Of a stretch of DNA of 64,000 nt, positions 7,655-16,572 are shown piece after piece. The stretch spans positions 1,227,501 to 1,291,500 of the forward strand of contig NZ_CP079194.1 in the NCBI RefSeq assembly GCF_019297855.1, given 5' to 3'. The DNA is from Gymnodinialimonas ceratoperidinii (GTDB lineage Bacteria; Pseudomonadota; Alphaproteobacteria; Rhodobacterales; Rhodobacteraceae). The stretch's first letter is position 1; each line of letters opens with the position of its first letter. Both the position numbers and the translations under genes were made by a program. A model generated the notes under the pieces. The model made no database searches. It had not been told where the DNA came from and saw only the letters and a program-made list of their open reading frames with translations.

Positions 7655-8785
7655 TCAGGCCGCAGCCACTTTCTGCAAGATCACCGATCCGACGGAATAT
7701 CCCGCCCCGAACGAGCAGATCAGCCCGGTATCACCGGGCTCCATGTCGTCGGAATATTGCGCGAAAGCGATGATCGAGCCGGCGGAAGAGGTGTTGGCGT
7801 AATCCTGAAGGATATTGGGCTGTTCCCCCTCTTCCGGAGCGCGTCCCAGGACCTTCTTGCCGATATAGTCGTTCATCGTCTTGTTGGCCTGATGCAGCCA
7901 GAGCCGCTTGAGGTCGTCGGCGGCGACGCCTTCTTCCTCCATATGCTCGGCGATATGCCGGGAGACGAGCGGCAGCACTTCCTTGAACACCTTGCGCCCG
8001 TTCTGCATGAACTGCATGTCGCGCCGGTCCTCCATCTGCCCCTCACGGGTGCGGCGCAGGAAGCCGTTGTTGTTGCGGATGTTGTTCGAAAATTGCGTGG
8101 CACAGCGCGTCGACTTGATGGCGAAATGCGCACCTTTGGCGAGGTCGACCCGTTCGATGAGAACGGCCGTGGCCACATCGCCGAAGATGAAGTGGCAGTC
8201 GCGGTCACGCCATTCAAGATGCGCCGAGCAAATCTCGGGGTTCACCACGAGCGCCCGCTTGATCGAGCCGGAGCGCACCATGTCCGCCGCCGCCTGAATG
8301 CCGAAAGTGGCGGAGGAACAGGCGACGTTCATGTCGAAGGCGAAACCGCCGGTGCCGAGAAGCTGTTGGATTTCAATGGCGATTGCGGGATAGGCGCGTT
8401 CGTGGTTCGACGCGGCGCAGATCACCAGATCGACGTCTGCGGCATCGACGCCGGCCATATCCAGCGCCTTCCGACAGGCATCGACACCCATCTCGGCCAT
8501 GACGCCCGGCGCGTCGTCGGGCCGCTCGGGCAACCACGGGTGCATGACCTCGGGGTCCAGAAGCCCGGACTTGTCGAGCACGTAGCGGCTTTCGATGCCG
8601 GAGGCCGCCACGATGAATTCGGAGGAGGAATGGGCCATGGGCTGCGCCTCACCCGCGGCGATGGCATCGGCGTGCTCCGCGTTCCAACGGTCGGCATAGG
8701 CATTGAAGGCTACGACGAGTTCATCGTTGGAAATGCTTTGCTCCGGCGTGAAGACCCCGGATCCGGTGATGGCTGGCTCGAACAT
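7655..8785 (-). CDS. beta-ketoacyl-ACP synthase III (FabH-like)
   Basis: 376 residues from MFEPAITGSGVFTPEQSI. The Cys-His-Asn triad of KAS III is intact: Cys in NVACSSATFG, His in WLHQANKTMNDY, Asn in YANTSSAGSI, and the C-terminal CSFGAGYSVGSVIL is present. It is longer than housekeeping FabH (about 320 aa) with an N-terminal insertion (about 25-75), which fits the PRK07515/DarB-like group rather than the main FabH. The operon partner is the acyltransferase-like gene at 6725, so a specialised fatty acyl or lipid product is inferred. Upstream in-frame codons to 8839 are not family-like. Confidence 0.85.
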   Translation of the reverse strand: MFEPAITGSGVFTPEQSISNDELVVAFNAYADRWNAEHADAIAAGEAQPMAHSSSEFIVAASGIESRYVLDKSGLLDPEVMHPWLPERPDDAPGVMAEMGVDACRKALDMAGVDAADVDLVICAASNHERAYPAIAIEIQQLLGTGGFAFDMNVACSSATFGIQAAADMVRSGSIKRALVVNPEICSAHLEWRDRDCHFIFGDVATAVLIERVDLAKGAHFAIKSTRCATQFSNNIRNNNGFLRRTREGQMEDRRDMQFMQNGRKVFKEVLPLVSRHIAEHMEEEGVAADDLKRLWLHQANKTMNDYIGKKVLGRAPEEGEQPNILQDYANTSSAGSIIAFAQYSDDMEPGDTGLICSFGAGYSVGSVILQKVAAA

Positions 8786-8878
8786 TGCACTCTCCCGCTG
8801 CGGTCTGTTTTCTTGGCCCTGAAGCTGCCTTGACGTCAAGGTTTACGCGGGGGCGTGGCGGACGGCTTCATGCAAGGC

Positions 8879-9247
8879 CTAGCGATGCTGATCGATCAAG
8901 ATCACATTACCGTCGGGATCGCGGGTGATGAAACTGCCGGGGCCCGTGTCGTCCCCCTGTTCCTGCTCAACCGGATATCCAGCGGCCGCCACGGCCTCCT
9001 TGATCTCGCGCACGTCGTCGAAGTCGTCGAGCGGTTTGGCGTCCTGATCCCAACCGGGATTGAAGGTCAGCATCTGACCCTCGAACATGCCGTGGAAGAG
9101 CCCCACCAGCGCGTCGCCGTTCTTCATGATCAGGTAGCCGTGTTTCGGATCGCCTCCCATGGCGCTGAAGCCGAGGTTTTCGTAGAACGCTCGCGAGGCG
9201 GCCAGATCCTTGACCGCAAGCGATACGGAAAAAGCGCCGATCTTCAT
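8879..9247 (-). CDS. VOC family (glyoxalase/bleomycin resistance-like) protein
   Basis: 122 residues in the paired beta-alpha-beta-beta-beta layout of VOC proteins: FSVSLAVKDLAASRAFYENL at the N-terminus, and FITRDPDGNVILIDQHR at the end. The substrate cannot be deduced; such proteins include isomerases, lyases and dioxygenases. It is a single-domain protein that would dimerise. It sits alone on the minus strand between KAS III and the divergent lolE, and an AGGAGG-type ribosome site precedes the start. Confidence 0.85.
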   Translation of the reverse strand: MKIGAFSVSLAVKDLAASRAFYENLGFSAMGGDPKHGYLIMKNGDALVGLFHGMFEGQMLTFNPGWDQDAKPLDDFDDVREIKEAVAAAGYPVEQEQGDDTGPGSFITRDPDGNVILIDQHR

Positions 9248-9390
9248 CGCAAGTCTCCTCCTGATAGGGCTCTAGCTTAGGGGAAAAGACCGCTCACACA
9301 AAGCGGAACCCCGGTCATCGGCGCGGGCTGCGGTTGACTTGGGGGCCGGAATAGCCACCTTGAGCGCCAAATACGTAAAGGTTGAGCAGC

Positions 9391-10737
9391 ATGGCCTCCC
9401 CCCCCAAGTCTCCCGGTCCATTTGCCGGGTTCGAGTTCCTGATCGCGTGGCGCTACCTGCGCGCGCGGCGCACCGACGGCGGTGTGTCGGCGATGACGTG
9501 GATCAGCTTCATCGGCATTGCACTCGCCGTCATGGCGCTGATTGCGACCCTATCCGTCCGCGCCGGGTTTCGACACGAATTCGTCGGCACGATCCTCGGC
9601 GCAAATCCCCATGTCGCGGTCTACGACATCGCGCAGGTGAATGACGCGGGTCAGGTGGAACGCACGCTTGAGAATTTCGACGAAGTCGCAGAGGCCTTGC
9701 GCGGTGTCGATGGCGTGACCCATGCCGCAGCGGTGGTGCGCGGGCAGGTGTTGTCGAGCTATCGCGGGCGGAACTCCGCCGTGGAAGTCATCGGTATCGC
9801 GCCGGAAGACCTGTCGCTGATCCCCTTGGTTGCAGAACCGGAATGGCGCCAAGGCATGTTGAGCGCCTTCGGGGAAGAGACCTCCATCACGCCGGATGTC
9901 GAAGGCGCCTTGCCGGTGCCGGGCGGTCCGGGGATCGCCATCGGCTCGGGCGTGGCAAGGGAGTTGGGGGCCAGCGTGGGTGATCGCATTCGCCTGATCT
10001 CGCCCGACGGCGCGCGCACGCCCTTCGGCACCTCGCCACGGGTCTCGACCTACGAGGTCGTCTATATCTTCCAAGTCGGTCGGTGGGACATCGACCGGAC
10101 CCGTGTCTATCTGCCGTTCACCGAGGCGCAGACCTACTTCAACCGCGACGGGGTCGCTGACGAAGTTCAGGTGAGCGTCAGTGAGCCCGAGCAGATCTCG
10201 CAATACGTCCTGCCGCTGCTTCAGGCAGGCGGCGACGTGCAGATCTGGACGTGGGAGGACAGCTCCGGCGCGTTCCTGCGGGCGTTGCAGATGGAGGATA
10301 ACATCATGTTCATCATCCTCTCGATCCTCGTTTTGATTGCCACGATGAACATCGTCTCGGGCCTCATCATGCTGGTGAAAAACAAGTCACGCGATATCGG
10401 TATCCTGCGGACCATTGGCTTGAGCGAGGGCAGCATCCTGCGGGTCTTCGTCATCTGCGGCTCGGCCATCGGCGTTGCCGGAACGCTCGCCGGGGTGATC
10501 CTCGGCTGCGCCTTCGCGATCTGGATCGACCCGATCTTCAGCTTCGTGAACTACGTGGCAGGCGGCGGGGTCTGGGACCCCTCGGTGCGCATGATCTCGG
10601 CCTTGCCCGCGCGGTTGGAGGCAGGCGACGTGGTGACCGCCATGGCGTTGTCCCTCGGGCTGAGTTTCGTGGTGACGATTTTCCCGGCGCGCCGTGCCGC
10701 GCGGATGAACCCGGTGGAGGCTCTTCGGTATGAATGA
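9391..10737 (+). CDS. lolE: lipoprotein-releasing ABC transporter permease (LolC/LolE family)
   Basis: 448 residues: an N-terminal TM helix after FEFLIAWRYLRARR, a long periplasmic domain (about 50-270), then three C-terminal TM helices with the FtsX-family coupling region NKSRDIGILRTIGLSEG. LolCE extracts mature lipoproteins from the inner membrane and hands them to LolA. Only one permease gene is present, as is usual in alphaproteobacteria where it acts as a homodimer. The ATG at 9391 has an AAAGG site; a TTG three codons earlier is the alternative. It overlaps lolD by 8 nt. Confidence 0.93.
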   Translation: MASPPKSPGPFAGFEFLIAWRYLRARRTDGGVSAMTWISFIGIALAVMALIATLSVRAGFRHEFVGTILGANPHVAVYDIAQVNDAGQVERTLENFDEVAEALRGVDGVTHAAAVVRGQVLSSYRGRNSAVEVIGIAPEDLSLIPLVAEPEWRQGMLSAFGEETSITPDVEGALPVPGGPGIAIGSGVARELGASVGDRIRLISPDGARTPFGTSPRVSTYEVVYIFQVGRWDIDRTRVYLPFTEAQTYFNRDGVADEVQVSVSEPEQISQYVLPLLQAGGDVQIWTWEDSSGAFLRALQMEDNIMFIILSILVLIATMNIVSGLIMLVKNKSRDIGILRTIGLSEGSILRVFVICGSAIGVAGTLAGVILGCAFAIWIDPIFSFVNYVAGGGVWDPSVRMISALPARLEAGDVVTAMALSLGLSFVVTIFPARRAARMNPVEALRYE

Positions 10738-11443
10738 TGCTGTGAATACGCCTGAAGCGACGGCCGAGCCTGCCTTGATCCTCGAGGGGATCGAGAAGTC
10801 CTACAACCACGGCAAACCGAACGAGATTAACGTGCTGCGCGGGGCCTCTGCGCGGATCGAACGTGGAGAGATCGTGGGCCTGATCGCGCCCTCGGGGGCG
10901 GGGAAATCGACGCTGTTGCAGATCGCAGGCCTGCTGGACACGGCGGATGCCGGGCAGGTCGAGATCGGTGGGCGGCTGGTGACGGGTGCGTCGGACCGCG
11001 CGCGCACCGCGGCGCGACGGGGTCAGGTCGGTTTCGTGTACCAGTTCCATCACCTGCTGCCCGAATTCTCGGCGGTGGAAAACATCGTGCTGCCGCAATT
11101 GGCCCACGGGGTGTCCAGCGCCGAGGCTGAAGCGCGCGCCCTCGATTTGCTTGGCCGCGTCGGCATGGAAGCGCGCGCCGCACATCGGCCCGGTGAATTA
11201 TCCGGAGGCGAGCAGCAGCGTGTTGCCTTCTGCCGATCCCTAGCCAATTCGCCGACCCTGATGCTGGCGGACGAGCCGACGGGCAACCTCGATCCGACGA
11301 CTTCGGACACCGTGTTCGACGTATTGATGGAGCTGGTGCGCAGTACCGGCCTTTCAGCCTTGATCGCGACCCACAACCACGAATTGGCACGGCGCATGGA
11401 CCGGGTGCTGAAGCTGGAAGAGGGGGTCTTGATCCCGGCTTGA
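10730..11443 (+). CDS. lolD: lipoprotein-releasing system ATP-binding protein LolD
   Basis: 237 residues with Walker A (APSGAGKST), Q-loop (YQFHHLLPEFSAVENI), signature (LSGGEQQRV) and Walker B followed by DEPTGNLD. The Q-loop text HHLLPEF is diagnostic for LolD over other MacB/FtsE-like ATPases. It powers lipoprotein release by the permease encoded just upstream, with which it overlaps by 8 nt. An alanine in place of glycine in the P-loop lead-in (LIAPSGAGKST) is common in alphaproteobacterial LolD. Confidence 0.95.
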   Translation: MNDAVNTPEATAEPALILEGIEKSYNHGKPNEINVLRGASARIERGEIVGLIAPSGAGKSTLLQIAGLLDTADAGQVEIGGRLVTGASDRARTAARRGQVGFVYQFHHLLPEFSAVENIVLPQLAHGVSSAEAEARALDLLGRVGMEARAAHRPGELSGGEQQRVAFCRSLANSPTLMLADEPTGNLDPTTSDTVFDVLMELVRSTGLSALIATHNHELARRMDRVLKLEEGVLIPA

Positions 11444-11503
11444 GGTTTTATGCGTGTTTGAGGGTGTCTTTCGGGTCGTCGTAGCGCCTTGAACGTCCGG
11501 TTT

Positions 11504-11575
11504 GGGGGCGCTGCCCCCGCGCTCATTTGCGGGCAAAAGAGCGCTCCCCCGGGATATTTAAAGAACGGGGAAGGG
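11504..11575 (-). repeat. 3'-UTR element, copy A (downstream of the alpha/beta hydrolase gene)
   Basis: Read on the minus strand, 30 nt past the hydrolase stop, it runs CTTCCCCGTTC then TTTAAATATCCC, then GC-rich sequence ending in a GGGGGC/GCCCCC hairpin (11504-11518). The same order occurs after three other genes in this window (41902, 48714, 53936). The hairpin may act as a terminator or mRNA 3' stabiliser. Confidence 0.65.
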
Positions 11576-11604
11576 TGGGGTGTCGTATTGGGGACCCGTT
11601 GGGG

Positions 11605-12561
11605 TCAGGATGCGGCTTTGTCGAAATGCTCGAGGATTGCCGTGAGTGTGGGCGCGCGTTTGTCCTCGGCTTCCATGAGAACCTCGTGCTCGCCGCCCTC
11701 GATGCAGAGGTAGCGCCCCTTGGGCCAGCTTGCCATGCGGTTCTCGACGGCGGGGATGTCCACGACGCGCTCGTTCGAGCCGACGATGGAGAGGGTCGGC
11801 AGATCGAGCGGCGCCATCTCCATCAAGGCGCGCGTCTCCTGTATCGCGGCTTTGACCCAGGTCAGCGAGGGGCCGCCCAGGGCGAGATCGGGATGGTTGT
11901 CGGTCTGCCGCGACATGTACTCGAACTGCTCGCGGTCGGTCGTGAGCGTGTTGTTCTCGAACTCCAGCGGCGCCCAGGGACCCGTTGTCGGTGCGAAGCT
12001 CTTGCCGAAGCCCAAGGGGCCGGCGAGCGCCATGATCGCGGGTGACACGCTGCGTAACAGGGGCGACATCTGCAGCCCCCACATCGGGCCCGTGAAGACG
12101 GCGGCCTTGACGGGCAGGCCGTCGTAGAGGGCGCGCAGTCCGATGCATCCGCCCATTGAATGCCCGATCAGAAACCAAGGTTTCGGCAGGTCCAGCGGCG
12201 CGAGGGCGGCGAGGAAGGCTGCCACATCCTGGCGATATTCGTCGAAGGACGTGACATGGCCCATGTCGCGGCGGTGCGCCGGACGGTCGGCAAGGCCCTG
12301 TCCGCGCCAGTCAAAGGCCACCATGCCGTAGCCTTCTCCGGCGAGGTCACCGGCGAGGCGGCCATATTTCTCGACGTATTCGGTGCGTCCCGGAAACATC
12401 AGGATCGTGCCGCGCGATCCTTCTGGCCAGACCGCCATGCGCAAGCGGGTGCCATCGAGCGCCGTGACCCAATGGGCCTGCACATTGGCAGGCCCTTCGG
12501 CCACCGCATCGAAAAAGGGCGCGTCAGTCACGTCGTCAACCGGGCTCGCTTCGTCGCGCAT
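11605..12561 (-). CDS. alpha/beta hydrolase (lysophospholipase/PldB-like)
   Basis: 318 residues of an alpha/beta hydrolase with the nucleophile elbow GHSMGG (about residue 143), the oxyanion region LMFPGRTEYVEKYG and the C-terminal catalytic His in GGEHEVLMEAE; the acid is probably the Asp in VVDIPAVENR. This pattern belongs to the COG2267 lysophospholipase/monoacylglycerol lipase group. No signal peptide, so it is likely cytoplasmic or membrane-peripheral. Its start overlaps the SCP2-domain gene stop by 1 nt, which suggests a lipid-related job. Confidence 0.85.
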   Translation of the reverse strand: MRDEASPVDDVTDAPFFDAVAEGPANVQAHWVTALDGTRLRMAVWPEGSRGTILMFPGRTEYVEKYGRLAGDLAGEGYGMVAFDWRGQGLADRPAHRRDMGHVTSFDEYRQDVAAFLAALAPLDLPKPWFLIGHSMGGCIGLRALYDGLPVKAAVFTGPMWGLQMSPLLRSVSPAIMALAGPLGFGKSFAPTTGPWAPLEFENNTLTTDREQFEYMSRQTDNHPDLALGGPSLTWVKAAIQETRALMEMAPLDLPTLSIVGSNERVVDIPAVENRMASWPKGRYLCIEGGEHEVLMEAEDKRAPTLTAILEHFDKAAS

Positions 12562-12860
12562 CAGCCGAGGGCGGAGGCGAGTTTCATCGCGGTGCCCATG
12601 TCGCCGTCAAGCGTCAGCTTGCCGGACATGAACGCGGATGTGGGGTTCATTTCGCCCGACATGATCTCCTGGAAGACCTCGGACTCGGCGGAGAGGGTCA
12701 CGTCGGCGCTGTCGCTGTCAGCGGCCTCGCGCACGTCGTTGCCGTCCACGATGACGGTGCCTTCGCCCCGGATTTCGAACTTGGCGGTGCCGTCGAAATC
12801 AGCGCCGGCCATCTTCTCGTTCAATGCCGCGACAGCGGCGTCAATCGTTGCGTTGCTCAT
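12561..12860 (-). CDS. SCP2 sterol-binding domain-containing protein
   Basis: 99 residues from MSNATIDAAVAALNEKMAG, covering one SCP2 domain: GTAKFEIRGEGTVIVDG, the middle ADVTLSAESEVFQEIMSGE and the C-terminal KLTLDGDMGTAMKLASAL. SCP2 domains bind lipids or acyl chains in a hydrophobic tunnel. It is the first gene of a two-gene unit with the downstream hydrolase, overlapping by 1 nt. The first ATG in the open frame (12923) lies upstream of a proper ribosome site and is not family-like, so the start at 12860 is preferred. Confidence 0.9.
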   Translation of the reverse strand: MSNATIDAAVAALNEKMAGADFDGTAKFEIRGEGTVIVDGNDVREAADSDSADVTLSAESEVFQEIMSGEMNPTSAFMSGKLTLDGDMGTAMKLASALG

Positions 12861-12942
12861 GGAATGTTCCCCTCTTCCCTTTCCCTGCACGATACTGTCA
12901 TCTTGATCTAGTATTGCCGGCAAGGAATGCTACCTTTTGACC

Positions 12943-13512
12943 ATGACGAGTCCCGGATCCATCATCAACGTTATCGTAGCGGCATTTTTGTGCGGGTTTT
13001 CCGTAGTTGCGTTTGCCGCCGCGCCTGCCGTGGCACAGACGACCGTCGACGAGTACCTCGATCGGCTGGCCGACCCGGAGTTGCGCAACTGGGATGTCGT
13101 GGAGGCCGACGTTTACCAGCGGTGGCAGATCTCGGGCTCGGCGAGTGCGGATTACCTGCTGCGCCGTGGCTTGGACGCGATGGAGGCGGAAGATTACACG
13201 GCCGCTTACGATCACCTTACTGCCCTCACGGACCACGCGCCGGAGTTTGCGGAGGGCTGGAATGCGCGGGCGACGATGTTCTTCGAACAGCAGATGTTCG
13301 GCCCTGCCATTGCCGATATCCAGCGCGTCTTGGCCTTGGAGCCGCGTCACTTCGGAGCGCTTGCGGGATTGGGTGTCATGCTGGAGGATATGGGCGATAC
13401 CGATGGCGCCCTTGAAGCCTATGAGGCCGCCCATGCGATCCATCCCAATCAACCGGATATCCAGCGGCTGCTCGACGATTTGCGGGTCCAGCTTGAGGGT
13501 GAGGCGCTTTAG
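12943..13512 (+). CDS. secreted/periplasmic TPR protein
   Basis: 189 residues with an N-terminal signal peptide (hydrophobic NVIVAAFLCGFSVVAFAAA, cleavage likely after AVAQ), then about three tetratricopeptide repeats at roughly residues 68-175 (for example AEGWNARATMFFEQQMFGPA and FGALAGLGVMLEDMGDTDGA). TPR repeats mediate protein contacts; the partner is unknown. It is divergent from the SCP2 gene and lies about 100 bp before the helicase gene. The ATG at 12943 is preferred over a TTG two codons earlier. Confidence 0.85.
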   Translation: MTSPGSIINVIVAAFLCGFSVVAFAAAPAVAQTTVDEYLDRLADPELRNWDVVEADVYQRWQISGSASADYLLRRGLDAMEAEDYTAAYDHLTALTDHAPEFAEGWNARATMFFEQQMFGPAIADIQRVLALEPRHFGALAGLGVMLEDMGDTDGALEAYEAAHAIHPNQPDIQRLLDDLRVQLEGEAL

Positions 13513-13614
13513 AAGGCGCTTGGCGGGAGACGTCTTTTCCATGTGCGAATTCCGGATCAGCCGCGCGGCCTGCGTGGGCGCCTTTGCACCGATTGCCTCT
13601 GTCGGGGAGCCGTG

Positions 13615-16572
13615 ATGAGAAGTTCGTCCAACGCCCGCATTGCCGCCATTCTCGGCCCCACCAACACCGGCAAGACGCATTACGCGATTGAACGTATGCT
13701 GGCGCACCGCACCGGCGTCATCGGGCTGCCGCTCAGGCTGCTCGCGCGGGAGGTCTATGACAAGATCGTCGCGCTGAAAGGCCCCTCCGTCGTTGCTCTG
13801 GTCACGGGAGAGGAGCGGATCGTGCCACCGCGCGCGGCCTACTGGGTCTGTACGGTGGAGGCGATGCCGACGAACCAGGGCGCGGATTTTCTGGCGATTG
13901 ACGAAATCCAGCTTTGCGCGGATCCGGAACGGGGCCATGTTTTCACTGACCGGCTTCTTCACGCGCGTGGCTTGCACGAGACGCTCTTCATGGGTGCGGG
14001 CACGATGCGCAATGCGATTGCGGAGCTGATCCCCCACTGCGAATTCATGCATCGGGAGCGATTTTCACAACTTGTGTATGCGGGTTCGAAAAAGTTAAGC
14101 CGTATGCCCGGTCGTTCCGCGATCGTTGGTTTTTCGGTTGAGAATCTATATGCCATCGCCGAACTGCTCCGTCGTCAGAGGGGCGGGGCGGCGGTTGTCA
14201 TGGGGGCGTTATCCCCAAGGACGCGCAATGCGCAGGTCGAGCTTTATCAGAACGGCGACGTCGATGTGCTGGTCGCAACGGACGCGATCGGGATGGGGCT
14301 GAACCTCGACATCAAGCACGTGGCCTTCAGCGGGTTGCGGAAGTTCGACGGGCTCAAGATGCGCGACCTCTGGCCGAACGAGTTGGCTCAGATCGCCGGG
14401 CGCGCGGGGCGCCATACGCAGGACGGCAGCTTTGGCGTGACCGGCGAGGCGCCGCCGCTGGACGAGGGGTTGGCAGAGGCGATCATGGATCACCGCTTTG
14501 CCCCGGTGCGCAAGCTGATGTGGCGCAACTCGGCGCTGGAGTTCGGCAGCGCCGAGCGGCTCATTGCCAGCCTCGAGGAACGCACCGACGACGAGTGGCT
14601 GACCCGTGCGCGCGAGGCCGACGACCTGCGCGCGCTCAAGACACTGACCGCGCGCCCTGACATCGCGCAGCGTCTGGGTGACGCGCGCGCCGTGCGACTG
14701 CTTTGGGATGTCTGCAACATCCCCGACTTCCGCGGCATCAGCCATGCCGAACATGCCGACCTTCTGGGGCGCATATTCGAGTTCCTGCACGAGACCCGGC
14801 GCGTCCCCGACGACTGGCTGGCACGGCAGGTCAAGCGGATCGACAAGCCGGACGGGGACATCGACACGCTGTCGAAGCGATTGGCATATATCCGCACATG
14901 GACCTACGTCGCGCAGCGCACGGGATGGGTGGACGATGAAAGCCATTGGCGCGGGGCGACTCGTGCCGTAGAAGACCGTCTGTCGGATGCGTTGCACAAC
15001 GCGCTGACACTCAGATTTGTCGACCGGCGGACGAGCGTGCTCCTCCGGCGGTTGAAGCAGAGGGAGAGCCTTGTGGCCGAAGTGAACGAGAATGGTGAAG
15101 TCAGCGTCGAGGGCCAGGTGCTCGGACGGATAGAGGGCTTTCGCTTCCGTATGGATGAATCAGCCACGGCGGACGAGGCCAAGACGCTGCAGAGCGCCGC
15201 GATGGCGGCGCTGCGGCCCGAGTTTCATCTGCGCGCGGACCGTATGTACAACGCACCGGATACCGAGTTCGACCTGACCGAGCAGGGCGGCCTGATGTGG
15301 GGCGATATGGCGGTCGGCAAGCTGGTAAAGGGGCAGGAGCCTCTCAAGCCCGTGGCCGAGGCCTTCGTCGATGACGAGGCCGGCGCCGAGGTGGTCCAGA
15401 AGGTTCAGCGCCGTCTGCAGCACTTCATTGATCGCAGGATCGCCGCCCAGTTCGAGCCGCTTCTGGCCATGTCCCGCGACGAGGCGATCACCGGCCTCGC
15501 GCGCGGTGTTGCGTTTCAGCTTCTGGAAGGGTTCGGCATCGTTCCGCGCGCCCAGATTGCGGATGACATCAAGGCGCTGGATCAGGAATCCCGCAGCCTC
15601 CTGCGCAAGCATGGTGTGCGCTTCGGGCAATATACCATTTTCCTGCCGCTTCTGCTGAAGCCCGCGCCGACGCGTCTGCGCCTCGTGCTCTGGGGGCTCG
15701 CGCAGGACTTCGATACCTTCCCCGACAGCCCGCCGCCGGGTCTCGTTACCATTCCTTCCGTGGCCGACGCGCCCGAAGGTCATGCCATCATGACCGGCTA
15801 CCGCGAGGCGGGATCGCGCGCGATCCGCGTCGATATGCTGGAGCGTCTGGCCGACATGCTGCGCGGCGAGGACAGCCGGGGCGGTTTCGAGGCCAACCCC
15901 GACATGCTTTCGATCACCGGTCTGACGCTGGAGCAGTTTGCGGACCTGATGGGCGGCCTCGGCTACAAGGGCGAACGCGGCGAACGCGCCAAGGTCAAGG
16001 CAACGCCGCCTGCTGCGGCCGAACCGGAAAAGACCGCTGAAGAGGCTTCTGAAGCGCCGAGCGAGGCTGAGGCACCGAACGAGGCTGAGGCCGCGTCCGA
16101 GCCGAGCGAAGGCACCGAGCCCGCGGCGACCGAAGCGCCCGAGACAATGGACGAGGATCTCGTCGGTCTCGACGTGCCGACAGGCCTCGAAAACGCCGAG
16201 GCGCCAGAGGCTGCGTCTGAAGCGGCAAACGAAGAGCCAGCGGCCGAAGCGCCGGCCGAAATGGAAGTCTACTACACCTTCACATGGGCGCCGCGCGGTC
16301 GAGGCAATGCGCGTCCGCGACGTGACGGGGATCACGGCAAGGGCCGTGCCGACGGTGGCCAAGGCAAGCGGGCCGATGGTGGACAGGGTAAGGGCGGCAA
16401 ACGCCCCTCGGGCAAGGGCGCGCCGGGCAAGCATCGCGGTCAAGGGAAGGGCGGCAACCGTCCGCCGCGCGATGACAAGCCCAAGACCTATTCCGCCCGT
16501 CCCGAGAAGTCGAAGAAGGTCGATCCCGACAACCCCTTCGCAGTTCTCGCCGCCTTGAAAGACAAGTCATAG
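13615..16572 (+). CDS. Suv3-like superfamily 2 RNA helicase with long charged tail
   Basis: 985 residues. Helicase core: Walker A GPTNTGKT (14-21), DEIQ Walker B (96-99), ATDAIGMGLN (221-230) and the arginine-finger motif QIAGRAGRH (259-267), which together match the mitochondrial Suv3-like family. The last roughly 190 residues are low complexity: an Ala/Glu-rich acidic stretch followed by a Gly/Lys/Arg-rich basic stretch and a short conserved end, PDNPFAVLAALKDK. The acidic-basic tail suggests RNA or protein tethering, as in degradosome helicases. A GGGGAG ribosome site supports the ATG at 13615. It leads the S4-ferredoxin unit. Confidence 0.9.
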   Translation: MRSSSNARIAAILGPTNTGKTHYAIERMLAHRTGVIGLPLRLLAREVYDKIVALKGPSVVALVTGEERIVPPRAAYWVCTVEAMPTNQGADFLAIDEIQLCADPERGHVFTDRLLHARGLHETLFMGAGTMRNAIAELIPHCEFMHRERFSQLVYAGSKKLSRMPGRSAIVGFSVENLYAIAELLRRQRGGAAVVMGALSPRTRNAQVELYQNGDVDVLVATDAIGMGLNLDIKHVAFSGLRKFDGLKMRDLWPNELAQIAGRAGRHTQDGSFGVTGEAPPLDEGLAEAIMDHRFAPVRKLMWRNSALEFGSAERLIASLEERTDDEWLTRAREADDLRALKTLTARPDIAQRLGDARAVRLLWDVCNIPDFRGISHAEHADLLGRIFEFLHETRRVPDDWLARQVKRIDKPDGDIDTLSKRLAYIRTWTYVAQRTGWVDDESHWRGATRAVEDRLSDALHNALTLRFVDRRTSVLLRRLKQRESLVAEVNENGEVSVEGQVLGRIEGFRFRMDESATADEAKTLQSAAMAALRPEFHLRADRMYNAPDTEFDLTEQGGLMWGDMAVGKLVKGQEPLKPVAEAFVDDEAGAEVVQKVQRRLQHFIDRRIAAQFEPLLAMSRDEAITGLARGVAFQLLEGFGIVPRAQIADDIKALDQESRSLLRKHGVRFGQYTIFLPLLLKPAPTRLRLVLWGLAQDFDTFPDSPPPGLVTIPSVADAPEGHAIMTGYREAGSRAIRVDMLERLADMLRGEDSRGGFEANPDMLSITGLTLEQFADLMGGLGYKGERGERAKVKATPPAAAEPEKTAEEASEAPSEAEAPNEAEAASEPSEGTEPAATEAPETMDEDLVGLDVPTGLENAEAPEAASEAANEEPAAEAPAEMEVYYTFTWAPRGRGNARPRRDGDHGKGRADGGQGKRADGGQGKGGKRPSGKGAPGKHRGQGKGGNRPPRDDKPKTYSARPEKSKKVDPDNPFAVLAALKDKS

